Below, piece by piece: positions 43,291 through 51,376 of a DNA stretch of 64,000 nt; the stretch's first letter is position 1, and each line of letters begins with the position of its first letter. The DNA comes from Mesorhizobium sp. L-8-3. Lineage in GTDB: Bacteria > Pseudomonadota > Alphaproteobacteria > Rhizobiales > Rhizobiaceae. The stretch lies in the NCBI RefSeq assembly GCF_016756615.1, contig NZ_AP023262.1, forward strand, positions 7,069,501-7,133,500. The letters are read 5' to 3'. Both the position numbers and the translations under genes were made by a program. A model generated the notes under the pieces. That model ran no database searches and was not told the origin of the DNA. It was given only the letters and a program-made list of their open reading frames with translations.

Positions 43291-45185
43291 CTCAGCGCTC
43301 CAAACTCGGTTTCATGGTCATCGTGAATATGAAAGTGGGGTGATAGCTCGAATCGGACCGATCCATCGACTTCTCGCGCGATCAGAGGCGGTGTCAGCCC
43401 GCCGACCAAGCCTTCCGGACCGGCCAGTTCCTCGCCGACCATGCCTTCGCCGACACGGCGCGTCAGAACATTTAGGTATTCCAACCGCCGCCGCTCGCCG
43501 GCCTCCATTTCGTCGAGTGCGGCGACTTCCGTCCCAAAAAGGTCCTTGCGTCTTTTCCGCTTTCGTATCGCTGCCGCCGCCGTTGCCGACGGTTCGCTTC
43601 CCGGCTTCCGCGTCCAATACAGGAGACTTCCATTTACATCGAAAACAAGAGTCCCGCCACACAGGAGACTCGTCGTCTTCCCGTTGAATCGGCCGAACTC
43701 CCGCCCTTTGAGAACGAGTTCCTCGCGCCAGAGATACTGAAGAATGATCTGCTTGGGTTGGAACACGCCCATGCCCACCATCTTCTGGGCCGTGAAGACC
43801 TCGTCCACAATGATGTCGACATGGTCTGGGATGAAGAGCTTGTCGCGATTGTCGTCGAGATATCGATATGCCTCGGCGCGCGAACTGCCGACGCGTTCGG
43901 CGTCGTGCGCGATCGTTCCCGGCATCCGCTCATAGAGAGGCCCACGTGCGAGGAGCGCGGCGGCTTCCGTCTCAGTCAGGATTTCTCGGCGGACGAAGAC
44001 GCTGGCGATCATGTCCCGATACTCGTTTTGATCAATCGGGTCAGCAATTGCGAGATTGCGCAGAACTGCGCGTGCGTAGTCGTTGAACGTCACCTCGACG
44101 GGAGGCAGGAAGTCCAAAGCCTGGATGGCGATGACCTGCATGCGAGCGACGGCGAAACTTAGCGATTGGGCTGGGCTGTGCGTCTTGCCGTCGGTGCGTT
44201 CTCGTTTGAGATATTGCTCGGTCAACGCGACGAAGATGTCGAACATCGCCGCCGTCATGACTTCCGACAGAGCATGCGGTTCGACCACGTCCTTGTATTC
44301 GCCGAGCGTGTGTTCGTTGGCGGCGCTGCGAAGATACGGCTGTCCAGACACCGCCTCACCGAACTCTGCCGCTACGGCGGCAAGCAGATCGCTGCCCGAC
44401 TTGGACCTGAGATCGCCCTGCGTCTTGGTAGCCAGCTCCCTTCGGAATGAATTGTTGCGAAGGGTCATCAAGATCGCGGTGAGGTCGCCCAGAAACTCGT
44501 GGAAGGCACCGGTCTGGGGCGAAACAGCCTCTAGGTAGTATGGCCGTATGCCATCCAGCAGAGCGTGACCAAATTCGTGGTTGACGATGTCGCTCGACAG
44601 GCAGGTATGAATGCGCTGACCGGCCTCGTCGTCGAAGTAATAGAACTGGAGGGACTTGCTCTCACGGTCATAATAAGCGTTCGCACCGTAACCAGCGTTC
44701 GGTGTGACGAGCAGGCGATTGCCCTCAAATGCCCAGGAGATCCGTCGCCCAAGCCCACTCGGACTCTCGAAGAAGTCGAGCGTGTTCTGAAGGATGGCCC
44801 AGGTGCTCACCTGACGAAAGTGCGTCGTTTCCCTGACGGACTTGTCTACCCTACGGCCGTCCGGCGTGAAGAAGGCCTTTTGGCGCGGGTTCCAGACCGC
44901 CGGGTCCTCAAGCTTGTTGGCGGTGCTGTCGTAGTCGACGATCGCAAACCGGGCACTGGTCGGTCCGTCGCCGATGCGCGGCTCCCAGGGCACATAGAAC
45001 TCGCTGTCGATTTCCAAACCCGGGTTTTGCTTTGCTACCAGCGGATCCTTGAAGTACGTGTCAAAGCGCGCCTTCAGTCCGAGCGTCCTTTGCGTGCCGC
45101 CATCCAGAAATCGACGCGCTGAGTAGACGTCGCGCGCCTCAGCCGGTGACAGAACGCCCTTCTCGGAACCGCGACCGCTTGGCAT
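43272..45185 (-). CDS. Gluzincin metalloprotease (thermolysin-like fold)
   Basis: The start is placed at the ATG at 45185 (MPSGRGSEKGVLSPAEARDV); the frame is open further upstream but that part is not protein-like and overlaps the S1/P1 gene. The zinc site is in SSDIVNHEFGHALLDGIRP (H-E-x-x-H), with the downstream Glu in TGAFHEFLGDLTAILM, as in gluzincins. There is no signal peptide, so it acts in the cytoplasm. The ~640-residue length exceeds the catalytic core. The C-terminal third (from VDEVFTAQKMVGMGVFQ) is unassigned. It precedes and overlaps the MBL gene, suggesting a protease-MBL effector pair. Confidence 0.85.
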   Translation of the reverse strand: MPSGRGSEKGVLSPAEARDVYSARRFLDGGTQRTLGLKARFDTYFKDPLVAKQNPGLEIDSEFYVPWEPRIGDGPTSARFAIVDYDSTANKLEDPAVWNPRQKAFFTPDGRRVDKSVRETTHFRQVSTWAILQNTLDFFESPSGLGRRISWAFEGNRLLVTPNAGYGANAYYDRESKSLQFYYFDDEAGQRIHTCLSSDIVNHEFGHALLDGIRPYYLEAVSPQTGAFHEFLGDLTAILMTLRNNSFRRELATKTQGDLRSKSGSDLLAAVAAEFGEAVSGQPYLRSAANEHTLGEYKDVVEPHALSEVMTAAMFDIFVALTEQYLKRERTDGKTHSPAQSLSFAVARMQVIAIQALDFLPPVEVTFNDYARAVLRNLAIADPIDQNEYRDMIASVFVRREILTETEAAALLARGPLYERMPGTIAHDAERVGSSRAEAYRYLDDNRDKLFIPDHVDIIVDEVFTAQKMVGMGVFQPKQIILQYLWREELVLKGREFGRFNGKTTSLLCGGTLVFDVNGSLLYWTRKPGSEPSATAAAAIRKRKRRKDLFGTEVAALDEMEAGERRRLEYLNVLTRRVGEGMVGEELAGPEGLVGGLTPPLIAREVDGSVRFELSPHFHIHDDHETEFGALRWQTSS

Positions 45186-45253
45186 AGCCCTTCTAGCCAC
45201 TCCTACACCCGTTTCATCACTAGACCAGTACGCGAGCTTGCCCGCGCCTCTCG

Positions 45254-46102
45254 CTAATTGGGCTGATCCGCCGTGCACTGGCCCGTCGCGAAAGCCAGGT
45301 TGAGCAAGTTGCCCAGCCGCAGGCCAGCGCGGCCAAGCTGCCCGTCGAGTACAGGCAGGTTCGATCGCCTGTAAGCGTCGTCGAGCACGATGTTCGAAGG
45401 AACGGCTTTGAGTGCCGCCACTGAAAGCAGATGGCTTTCGTTGGCCCAGTCGATTGTCGTGCCGGCGGTGACTGCCGATACGACTGCGGTCTCCAGCCAA
45501 CCCGACTCAAGCCGCTCCACAGAGCTCCCCCAAGACCGGGTGGTCTTGTCGATGAGGCGTGCGTCCCACGCGGAGTGCAGGTTGGAATTGTAGGGCAGAT
45601 TGCCGTTGACGGCCTCCTGAGTAACGAGCGTCGCGACAATCCCGTTGCCTCCTCCCTGGCCATCGATGGTGTGGAGAGGCTGATGCAGGTCGCCAACGAA
45701 ATGCAAGAGAAATTTGAGAGCACGCTGGCGCGACTCCAGCGGTTGCGTCGAGCACGCAACGGCCGCGAGCTGCCGCTCTATCGCGGCGATGAGACAATCG
45801 CCGAGGGCTGGATCAAGAACACAATCCCGGGAAGCCTCGTACGCGATGGCTGTGCCGGGAATGCTGACGAAGTGCCATCGGATGGTGGTTTTGTCCCGGA
45901 CGCGCTCATCATCCGCCCAGCTGGCGATCGACGCGAGCGACGCTCCAGGCCCGAGCAATTCCGCCACACCTTTCGAGGTTTCTGCATTCAGGCGTCTTTG
46001 GGCGATCTCGGTAACGACGGAGTGCCCCGTTGCACCCCAGGCATTGGCAGCGCCCGCAGCGGAAAAGACGACGGAAACCGCCACTCCGATACGACGCAGC
46101 AA
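45254..46102 (-). CDS. Secreted S1/P1-family zinc nuclease
   Basis: The 282-residue protein begins with a signal peptide (MLRRIGVAVSVVFSAAGAANA). Cleavage would expose the N-terminal Trp ligand (WGATGHSVVTEIAQRRL), as required in this family. Further zinc ligands are in IASWADDERV, TIRWHFVSIP, FLLHFVGDLHQPLH and NLHSAWDARLID. These trinuclear-zinc enzymes degrade single-stranded DNA and RNA outside the cytoplasm and are encoded by many rhizobia. It could scavenge nucleic acid or act on the plant side. It lies 68 bp upstream of the protease gene, same strand, and is probably independent. Confidence 0.92.
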   Translation of the reverse strand: MLRRIGVAVSVVFSAAGAANAWGATGHSVVTEIAQRRLNAETSKGVAELLGPGASLASIASWADDERVRDKTTIRWHFVSIPGTAIAYEASRDCVLDPALGDCLIAAIERQLAAVACSTQPLESRQRALKFLLHFVGDLHQPLHTIDGQGGGNGIVATLVTQEAVNGNLPYNSNLHSAWDARLIDKTTRSWGSSVERLESGWLETAVVSAVTAGTTIDWANESHLLSVAALKAVPSNIVLDDAYRRSNLPVLDGQLGRAGLRLGNLLNLAFATGQCTADQPN

Positions 46103-46281
46103 AACGGCCTCCCCTCAACAATCGACCATGCGGCCAATACTTCATTGGAAAGTCCCAACAATCAAGATGAGATAAGATAAGTCGCTTGGTATTTCTTGAT
46201 CTGCTGGTTTGACACTCGCTCCCGACGTTCAACCCAGGTAGGGGGTAAACGCCTGCCCGGGTATCAGGTGTGAAGCCGCGC

Positions 46282-46455
46282 CTAGAGGCCTTTGCACTCC
46301 TTCGCCTGGGCTTCAATAGCGGCCCTATCGAAGTTGTTGACCTTCTCCCAGAACTCGACGGTTCCAACACCGATCTGTTTGGTGTCGACTTTCGCCTTGA
46401 TCACGCCCGCCTCCAGTAGCAAGTCCTAGTAAGCCGCAAGCGCAAGCACCGATCA
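46282..46455 (-). pseudogene. C-terminal remnant of an ABC transporter substrate-binding protein
   Basis: On the minus strand, LLLEAGVIKAKVDTKQIGVG and TVEFWEKVNNFDRAAIEAQ lead to a TAG at 46282-46284. This resembles the C-terminus of NMT1/TauA-type periplasmic binding proteins. An in-frame TAG just upstream of LLLEAG (LAAY-stop-DLLLEA) would be a CAG-to-TAG change. Nothing of the remaining ~280 residues is present. Confidence 0.5.
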
Positions 46456-46479
46456 TTTGATCCGATCGATCCGAGCCGA

Positions 46480-47538
46480 CTAGCGGCCCATCGTCATGAG
46501 CATTTCGTCCATTCGCTCGAAGAGCAAATTCTCAGGGGGATCACCGGCATCGGCCCCTGTGAGCATTCGACAAAGATCCTCGAGATCGATGACGAGAATG
46601 AGTTTCCCATATTCACGCAGGAGCGCCTCCGCAGACTTACGTGCGCTTGCGTTGGCACCCGATCGTGCCACGACGATGGCGACGGTCCTGAGACCCTTGT
46701 CGAAAAGGTACTTTTCGGTGATCTCGACTTCGCGCTGACCGATCGGATCGCGATAGTTTTTTGCATCGAAGACAACGTACCGGGAAGAAAAATCCGTAGC
46801 GATCATCGACCAGAATGAACCGCGATCCGATTTGATCCGGCCGATCAGATCCATGCGGTTCAATTGATCGTCGGTACGCTGTTGGGCTTTGAGATTGGAG
46901 AGCTCAGCTGCAAACAGGAACCGGATTGCCTGCTCACAATATTTCTCGAATTCGGTCCAACCTTCCTTGCCAGGCGGCACTTGCCGAAGGCGCGCGGCAA
47001 TCTTCGTGCCCGTCAGCGATTCTGTTTCGGGCGTTGTGCGGGTACCGGAATCGCCATCGAGCACTGTCTCAGACACGAGCTCTTCAAGTTCGTTTGCAAG
47101 CTCGTCATCGTACGCGGCCAACGATCTCAATTTTGCCAGTCCCCAGATTTCAACGTCAGGCGCCGCCGGCGACTTGAGTTCAGCGAGGATCTCCTCCGGG
47201 AGGTCTAGCGAAACGATGACTATTCCACCGTCGAGGCCATTGGTCTTGATGACTTCGTGGGTATGCGCGATCGCATCCCTAACGCGGCGCCGCCAATCCG
47301 TTTGCCAGCGGAACATTTTGAATTCTACCGCCAATGTTGTGTTGGCGGCGTTCGGCGTAAACGTCAGGTCTGGAAGCGAGCGATACATCGCCCATTCGTC
47401 TTCGTCTGCAGGCTCTTCGTCCGGCCTCGTTCCAGCGGCCCGCCCGACCTTCTCTTGCGCGAGGATTCTAATTAACAGCGCTTCCCAATCTCGTGCGAGG
47501 TTGTGGGTCTCGATCTGCAGCTCTTTCATCTTCCCCAT
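46480..47538 (-). CDS. Restriction-endonuclease-like (Mrr_cat-type) protein
   Basis: The 352-residue protein has two parts. The C-terminal half reads GWTEFEKYCEQAIRFLFAAE, a nuclease core with RMDLIGRI and SRYVVFDAKNYRDPIGQRE (D and D-A-K of the PD-(D/E)xK fold), and then VAIVVARSGANASARK. The N-terminal half (LTFTPNAANTTLAVEFKMFR) may hold a second nuclease-like fold with E-F-K. It starts 15 bp after the scpB stop on the same strand. Such genes often act as stand-alone restriction factors. No methylase is adjacent. Confidence 0.8.
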   Translation of the reverse strand: MGKMKELQIETHNLARDWEALLIRILAQEKVGRAAGTRPDEEPADEDEWAMYRSLPDLTFTPNAANTTLAVEFKMFRWQTDWRRRVRDAIAHTHEVIKTNGLDGGIVIVSLDLPEEILAELKSPAAPDVEIWGLAKLRSLAAYDDELANELEELVSETVLDGDSGTRTTPETESLTGTKIAARLRQVPPGKEGWTEFEKYCEQAIRFLFAAELSNLKAQQRTDDQLNRMDLIGRIKSDRGSFWSMIATDFSSRYVVFDAKNYRDPIGQREVEITEKYLFDKGLRTVAIVVARSGANASARKSAEALLREYGKLILVIDLEDLCRMLTGADAGDPPENLLFERMDEMLMTMGR

Positions 47539-47553
47539 TCGTTTGCCCTCACC

Positions 47554-48255
47554 CTATTCGCTGCCGGCATCGTCATCCGTGAAAACTGGTGAAATGTCAC
47601 CGGCCAGCAGCTTCGCCTTGGATAACAGCCCTGCATCTTCGAGCGCTTCGAAATCCGGCAGGTCGCGCAGCGTGTCGAGCCCGAACTCAAGCAGGAATTC
47701 TTTTGTCGTCACATAGGTGTAGGGCGCGCCCGGTGTTGGGCTGCGCGGACCGGAAGCGATCAGGCCGGCACCGCGCAGATGACCAATAAAATCGCGACTG
47801 ATCTCCTTGCCGAAGAAAGACGACAGTTCGGCGCGGGTGATCGGCTGGAAGTAGCCGATGCACATCAGCACCAGCACTTCAGATTGCGTGAGGTCTGCCG
47901 CGCGTTCGTTACCGCCGACTGCACAGCGGATGGCATCGGCATAGGCCGGGCGGGTGAGATGCTTCCAGCCTCCGGCGACCGAGACCAGATCATAGGGTCG
48001 ACCGCGCAGCTCCTCGCGGATGTCGTCGATCAGCAGATCGATGCTGCAGTTTTTTCCGACGATCCGCGCGAGCGTCTCGCGGCCGACCGGTTCGTTGGCG
48101 GCGAAGATGGTCGCTTCGACACGGTTCATCCATTCGCGCCAGCGCGCCTCCGGCGGCAGGTGATCCAGTTCGCGGTCAAACAGCTGGTCAGCTGATCGAC
48201 GGTCATCTGGCCGATCCTTTCCGCGTCTGCGCACCGCTTCCACCATGGTCGTCAC
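47554..48255 (-). CDS. scpB: ScpB-family segregation/condensation protein
   Basis: The 233-residue protein contains the ScpB winged-helix pair: WMNRVEATIFAANEPVGRET, then GWKHLTRPAYADAI and LTQSEVLVLMCIGYFQPITR, and the second wing with GAPYTYVTTKEFLLEFGLD. ScpB bridges ScpA and the SMC ATPase. This divergent copy overlaps the DUF1403 gene by four bases (48252-48255), an arrangement recurrent on rhizobial plasmids and islands. It therefore probably serves the mobile element rather than the chromosome. Confidence 0.9.
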   Translation of the reverse strand: MTTMVEAVRRRGKDRPDDRRSADQLFDRELDHLPPEARWREWMNRVEATIFAANEPVGRETLARIVGKNCSIDLLIDDIREELRGRPYDLVSVAGGWKHLTRPAYADAIRCAVGGNERAADLTQSEVLVLMCIGYFQPITRAELSSFFGKEISRDFIGHLRGAGLIASGPRSPTPGAPYTYVTTKEFLLEFGLDTLRDLPDFEALEDAGLLSKAKLLAGDISPVFTDDDAGSE

Positions 48256-49280
48256 AGCCCGTAGATGCGAAAGGTTGGGCGGCCCGACAGCTCGCGCACG
48301 GCACCGAGTTCGACCAGCCGGTCGAATAGCCGGCGCAGGCCGCGGTCGCTCATGCCGGCGATTTTTTCGGATGCGACGATCGCGTCGTCGGACAGGAGTC
48401 TTTCGACGACCATGTCTGCCGCCTTGGCCCTGAGTTTGGGCGCAACTGCAAGCAGCCGGTCCGCGCGGCGCTCGAGCTCGGCGGAAAGATCAATGGCGCG
48501 CAGCGCAGCGCGCGCCTGCGCGGCCAGCAGGCTTTTGGCCCAATCGGATTCCGTTTCGACACCTGCGGCCAGAGCGGCAGCCACTGGTCGACGCGCCCGG
48601 CCCATACCCACAGCTAAGGCCGCCTCGCCGCCCAGCAAAGGGATTGCATGCGTCCAGCCTAGCCGCTGCGCGAGCCAGACATCGGCAAGCCAGGCTCCGA
48701 GAACGCGCCGGAACCCGTGACGCTCCGCGGCCGCGAAGGCCCCGACCAGCGTTTCGACCGTCCCGGTGTTGGCGGCAAGCTGTCGCAGATCGTCCGTCAG
48801 ATCGCTGACCGCCTCGTCGTCGCGCGCGAAACCGAAGTCATCCAGCACCGCGACAAGGCTTTTCTCCGTCAGCTGCTCCTCCGCGGGCCGAGATGCCAGC
48901 CGACGCCAGGTGAGGATAAAACGGCCGCCGGGTCCGACATCGTCGCCAGGCCGCGTAAGCAGCACAGCATCGCGCAGTGCGCTTTCATCCTCGACGCGGC
49001 CGGCCTGCTTTGCCGTTGCCGCAGCGGCCGAAAGCGCCAGCCGCTGCCGCCAAGCGCCGGCCCACCGCTCCTGCCGGCGGACCACAGCATCGAGCGCGGC
49101 GATGGCGGCGCCGGCGGCGAACGCGACGTCGTCAACATCTTTTCCCGCAAGGCCTTGCGCATCAGGGACGGACCGGCGCAGCCAAGTCGGGACGGGGACC
49201 GGTGGAGTAACGGCTGCCGCGCCAAGAAGCGTGCCGGGGTGGCGCGAGAGAGATTTGGGGCGCAGAATCATCGAAAGCAC
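48252..49280 (-). CDS. DUF1403-family protein
   Basis: This is a 342-residue Ala-rich helical protein with PVPTWLRRSVPDAQGLAGK, DVDDVAFAAGAAIAALDAVV and GWTHAIPLLGGEAALAVGMG segments characteristic of DUF1403. The C-terminal part is a winged-helix-like MSDRGLRRLFDRLVELGAV. The family is found in rhizobia next to scpB, and its role is unknown. Linkage suggests replication or segregation of a mobile element. ATG codons at 49280 and 49271 are both possible starts. Confidence 0.87.
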   Translation of the reverse strand: MLSMILRPKSLSRHPGTLLGAAAVTPPVPVPTWLRRSVPDAQGLAGKDVDDVAFAAGAAIAALDAVVRRQERWAGAWRQRLALSAAAATAKQAGRVEDESALRDAVLLTRPGDDVGPGGRFILTWRRLASRPAEEQLTEKSLVAVLDDFGFARDDEAVSDLTDDLRQLAANTGTVETLVGAFAAAERHGFRRVLGAWLADVWLAQRLGWTHAIPLLGGEAALAVGMGRARRPVAAALAAGVETESDWAKSLLAAQARAALRAIDLSAELERRADRLLAVAPKLRAKAADMVVERLLSDDAIVASEKIAGMSDRGLRRLFDRLVELGAVRELSGRPTFRIYGL

Positions 49281-49993
49281 GATGAATCACGGCGGCGCTT
49301 TTAGCAACAAAAATGGACAAAAAGCGCTGCACCTGTCGTGCCGACAAAACGAACGATAATCTTGCATTATCAGTTGCTTAACTCTACTCTTCCACTCGCA
49401 ACAAGTTAGCTGGATAACATCACTCTTCGGGCACACCCGGACGACGGTTCGGTGCAGCCACTCACGTCAATCCGGACAGTCCCGTCTTCTCGTCGCGACT
49501 ATCCCGGTACCCGGAGTTGGTCACGGCGACCTGCTTCCGAGCCACCTTTCGAATAGGCCGAGCTCGGATCACCAGCTCTAAAGCTCCACGTGATTGCCTA
49601 TTCGATAAACCCTCCGTCAAGATTGCAGCGGCTAGAAGCCGCCGCAGCCAAACGGTCACAGCGCCCGCCCAATCGAACCTGAAATCATACCGGCAGGCGG
49701 ACTTGCACGGGGGCTGTCAGTGGAGCAGGCGCGTGAAAGAGCACATGAAATAGGTGTATCGCCAATATTTTCGTATTGCTCTAATCGATTATAGTTGTGA
49801 AGCGCAATTTCAGCCCGTTTACTTGCCGCTCAAGTCACGCATAAAAGAAGGTAGCACCGATTCGGTAGCTTATCCCCTGTCTTTTGCGTACTCGCGGCCC
49901 GTGGCGCCGAGTGGACGATTGAAGATCGCCGGTCTCACTAGCAGGTGGGCACAAGCGCCTGGGGCCGGTTGGCAAGCCACAGGAGTAGGACAA
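49281..49993. other. Gap upstream of the ubiquitin-like operon
   Basis: The region is lower in GC (especially 49300-49420 and 49750-49860) than its surroundings. No convincing gene is present. A frame in phase with the Ubl gene extends back to 49754 but is not protein-like. The promoter of the Ubl operon should be here; AT-rich sequence at 49755-49800 is the best place. Confidence 0.45.
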
Positions 49994-50278
49994 ATGTCGA
50001 AGGATTCGGGTAAGGGCGATCACGGCGGCAAGATCGAGATCACGGTGGTGGTGAACGGCCAGCCCACGCAGGTCGAAGCCAATCCCAACCAGCCGCTTCA
50101 CGTCGTTCGTGCCAAAGCCCTTGAGAACACGCAGAACGTCGCCCAGCCGGCCGAGAATTGGGAATTCAAGGATGAGGCCGGCAACCTGCTCGACGTTGAC
50201 AAAAAAGTTGGCGATTTCGGTTTCGCGAACATTGTGACCCTGTTCCTCAGCCTGAAGGCGGGTGTAGCAGGTGCCTGA
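49994..50278 (+). CDS. Bacterial ubiquitin-like protein (DUF2604 type, BilA/BubA-like)
   Basis: The ATG at 49994 has a strong Shine-Dalgarno (AGGAGTAGG). The 94-residue product has a flexible Lys/Gly-rich start, then a beta-grasp layout: KIEITVVVNGQPTQVEANPN, HVVRAKALENTQN, WEFKDEAGNLLDVDKKVGDF and a final strand IVTLFLSLKAGVAGA. It ends in Gly-Ala rather than Gly-Gly, with no residues beyond, so it may be ready for activation. It is the first gene of a four-gene Ubl-E2-JAMM-E1 operon and overlaps the E2 start by eight bases. By homology it is conjugated to a target during antiphage defence. Confidence 0.88.
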   Translation: MSKDSGKGDHGGKIEITVVVNGQPTQVEANPNQPLHVVRAKALENTQNVAQPAENWEFKDEAGNLLDVDKKVGDFGFANIVTLFLSLKAGVAGA

Positions 50279-50888
50279 AATCCAGACTGTGGACCCTGCG
50301 GTCTCGCGAGCGAAATTCGATCGGCAGATCGGCTGGTTCCAAACACAAGCGGGCGCTTACCGGGCTCAGGGTTGTTTCCTGATCGAGGCGAGATTCCCTA
50401 CTGCCTTCTTCATCTTCGCACCGCCCAAGATAAGGCCACAGATAATCGGTGCAGCTGTCGAGATCGACTTCTCCAATTACGACCTCCGACCTCCGTCGGT
50501 AGTCTTCGTCGACCCCTTTACCCGCCGGCCGGTTGCCCGCAAGGATTTACTGCTAAGTATGCTCAGACGACCGCATCTACCCGGAACCCCACCGGATATG
50601 ATTTCGGTCCTCATGCAGCAGAAAGCTCTGTCGCTAGCGGACTTCCTCCAGGCCAACAGTGCGGAACATACGCCATTCCTGTGCATGGCAGGCGTCCGGG
50701 AATACCACGACAATCCAGCCCATTCAGGTGACTCATGGCTTCTCCACCGGGGTTCTGGCGAAGGCTGTTTGGCCTTTATCCTGGACAAGATCATCAAGTA
50801 CGGGACCGGCCCCGTGGAGCAGATACAGTATCAGTTCCAAATCTCAGTGGGAGCGATGGTAGTACCCCCATCCGCCATCCCGGAATGA
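50271..50888 (+). CDS. E2-like conjugating enzyme (BilB/Bub E2-like)
   Basis: This 205-residue protein starts at a GTG within the end of the Ubl gene. It has an E2/UBC-like core: FLIEARFPTAFFIFAPPKIR, then VVFVDPFTRRPVARKDLL, with the probable catalytic Cys in EHTPFLCMAGVREYHDN (about residue 143). The Cys lies just before a Tyr-His and is followed by SWLLHRGSGEGCLAFILDKI. This order is that of the E2-like proteins of bacterial ISG15-like operons. It would accept the Ubl from the E1 encoded two genes downstream. A four-base overlap with the JAMM gene ends it (50885-50888). Confidence 0.82.
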   Translation: MPEIQTVDPAVSRAKFDRQIGWFQTQAGAYRAQGCFLIEARFPTAFFIFAPPKIRPQIIGAAVEIDFSNYDLRPPSVVFVDPFTRRPVARKDLLLSMLRRPHLPGTPPDMISVLMQQKALSLADFLQANSAEHTPFLCMAGVREYHDNPAHSGDSWLLHRGSGEGCLAFILDKIIKYGTGPVEQIQYQFQISVGAMVVPPSAIPE

Positions 50889-51373
50889 GCGTTTTGATGG
50901 ATGTAACGACCGTGACGCTCCCGCGCCACTGCATCTCGACTGTGCATGCGCATCTGCGCTCGGTTGGTCGCGAAGGCAATGAGGGGATGGCGCTCTGGGT
51001 CGGCGTTCAGCAAGACCAGCATTTTGCCGTAACAGAGACCGTGCTCCCGGCGCAGCGTCACATTCGGACGGGCGATGGTGTTTGCGTGATGGTTCCGGCC
51101 GAGGAACTGCACCGGCTTAATGTCTGGCTCTACAATAGCGGCCTGAAACTCTTGGCCCAGATCCATAGCCATCCGGGCCGAGCCTACCATTCGACGACCG
51201 ACGATGCTTATGCGGTTGCTACCACGGTTGGGTGTCTGTCGCTGGTAGTGCCGAATTTCGCCCGCGAGCCTTTCGATTTTGCTCGAGTCGCCGCCTATCG
51301 GCTCGACGGAAAAGCCAACTGGAATGCGCTCCCTTCCGCGGCACTGTCGCGAATGATCACAATAACGAGTTGA
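50885..51373 (+). CDS. JAB/JAMM metalloprotease (deubiquitinase-like, BilC-like)
   Basis: The ATG at 50885 overlaps the E2 stop. The 162-residue protein has the JAMM zinc site: Glu in REGNEGMALWVG, then LLAQIHSHPGRAYHSTTDD (H-S-H-P-x5-H-S-x2-D). Length and motif fit stand-alone JAB proteases that process or remove ubiquitin-like tags. In Bil/Bub operons this enzyme trims or deconjugates the Ubl. Three bases separate its stop from the E1 start. Confidence 0.9.
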   Translation: MSVLMDVTTVTLPRHCISTVHAHLRSVGREGNEGMALWVGVQQDQHFAVTETVLPAQRHIRTGDGVCVMVPAEELHRLNVWLYNSGLKLLAQIHSHPGRAYHSTTDDAYAVATTVGCLSLVVPNFAREPFDFARVAAYRLDGKANWNALPSAALSRMITITS

Positions 51374-51376
51374 ACA

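Noticed and set aside
43272..45500. Protease gene starting at 45500
   Set aside because: The first 105 codons are Arg/Gly-rich without structure and overlap the S1/P1 nuclease gene; the ATG at 45185 is the likely start.
49754..50278. 174-codon version of the Ubl gene
   Set aside because: The upstream 80 codons are not protein-like and the ATG at 49994 has a strong ribosome site.
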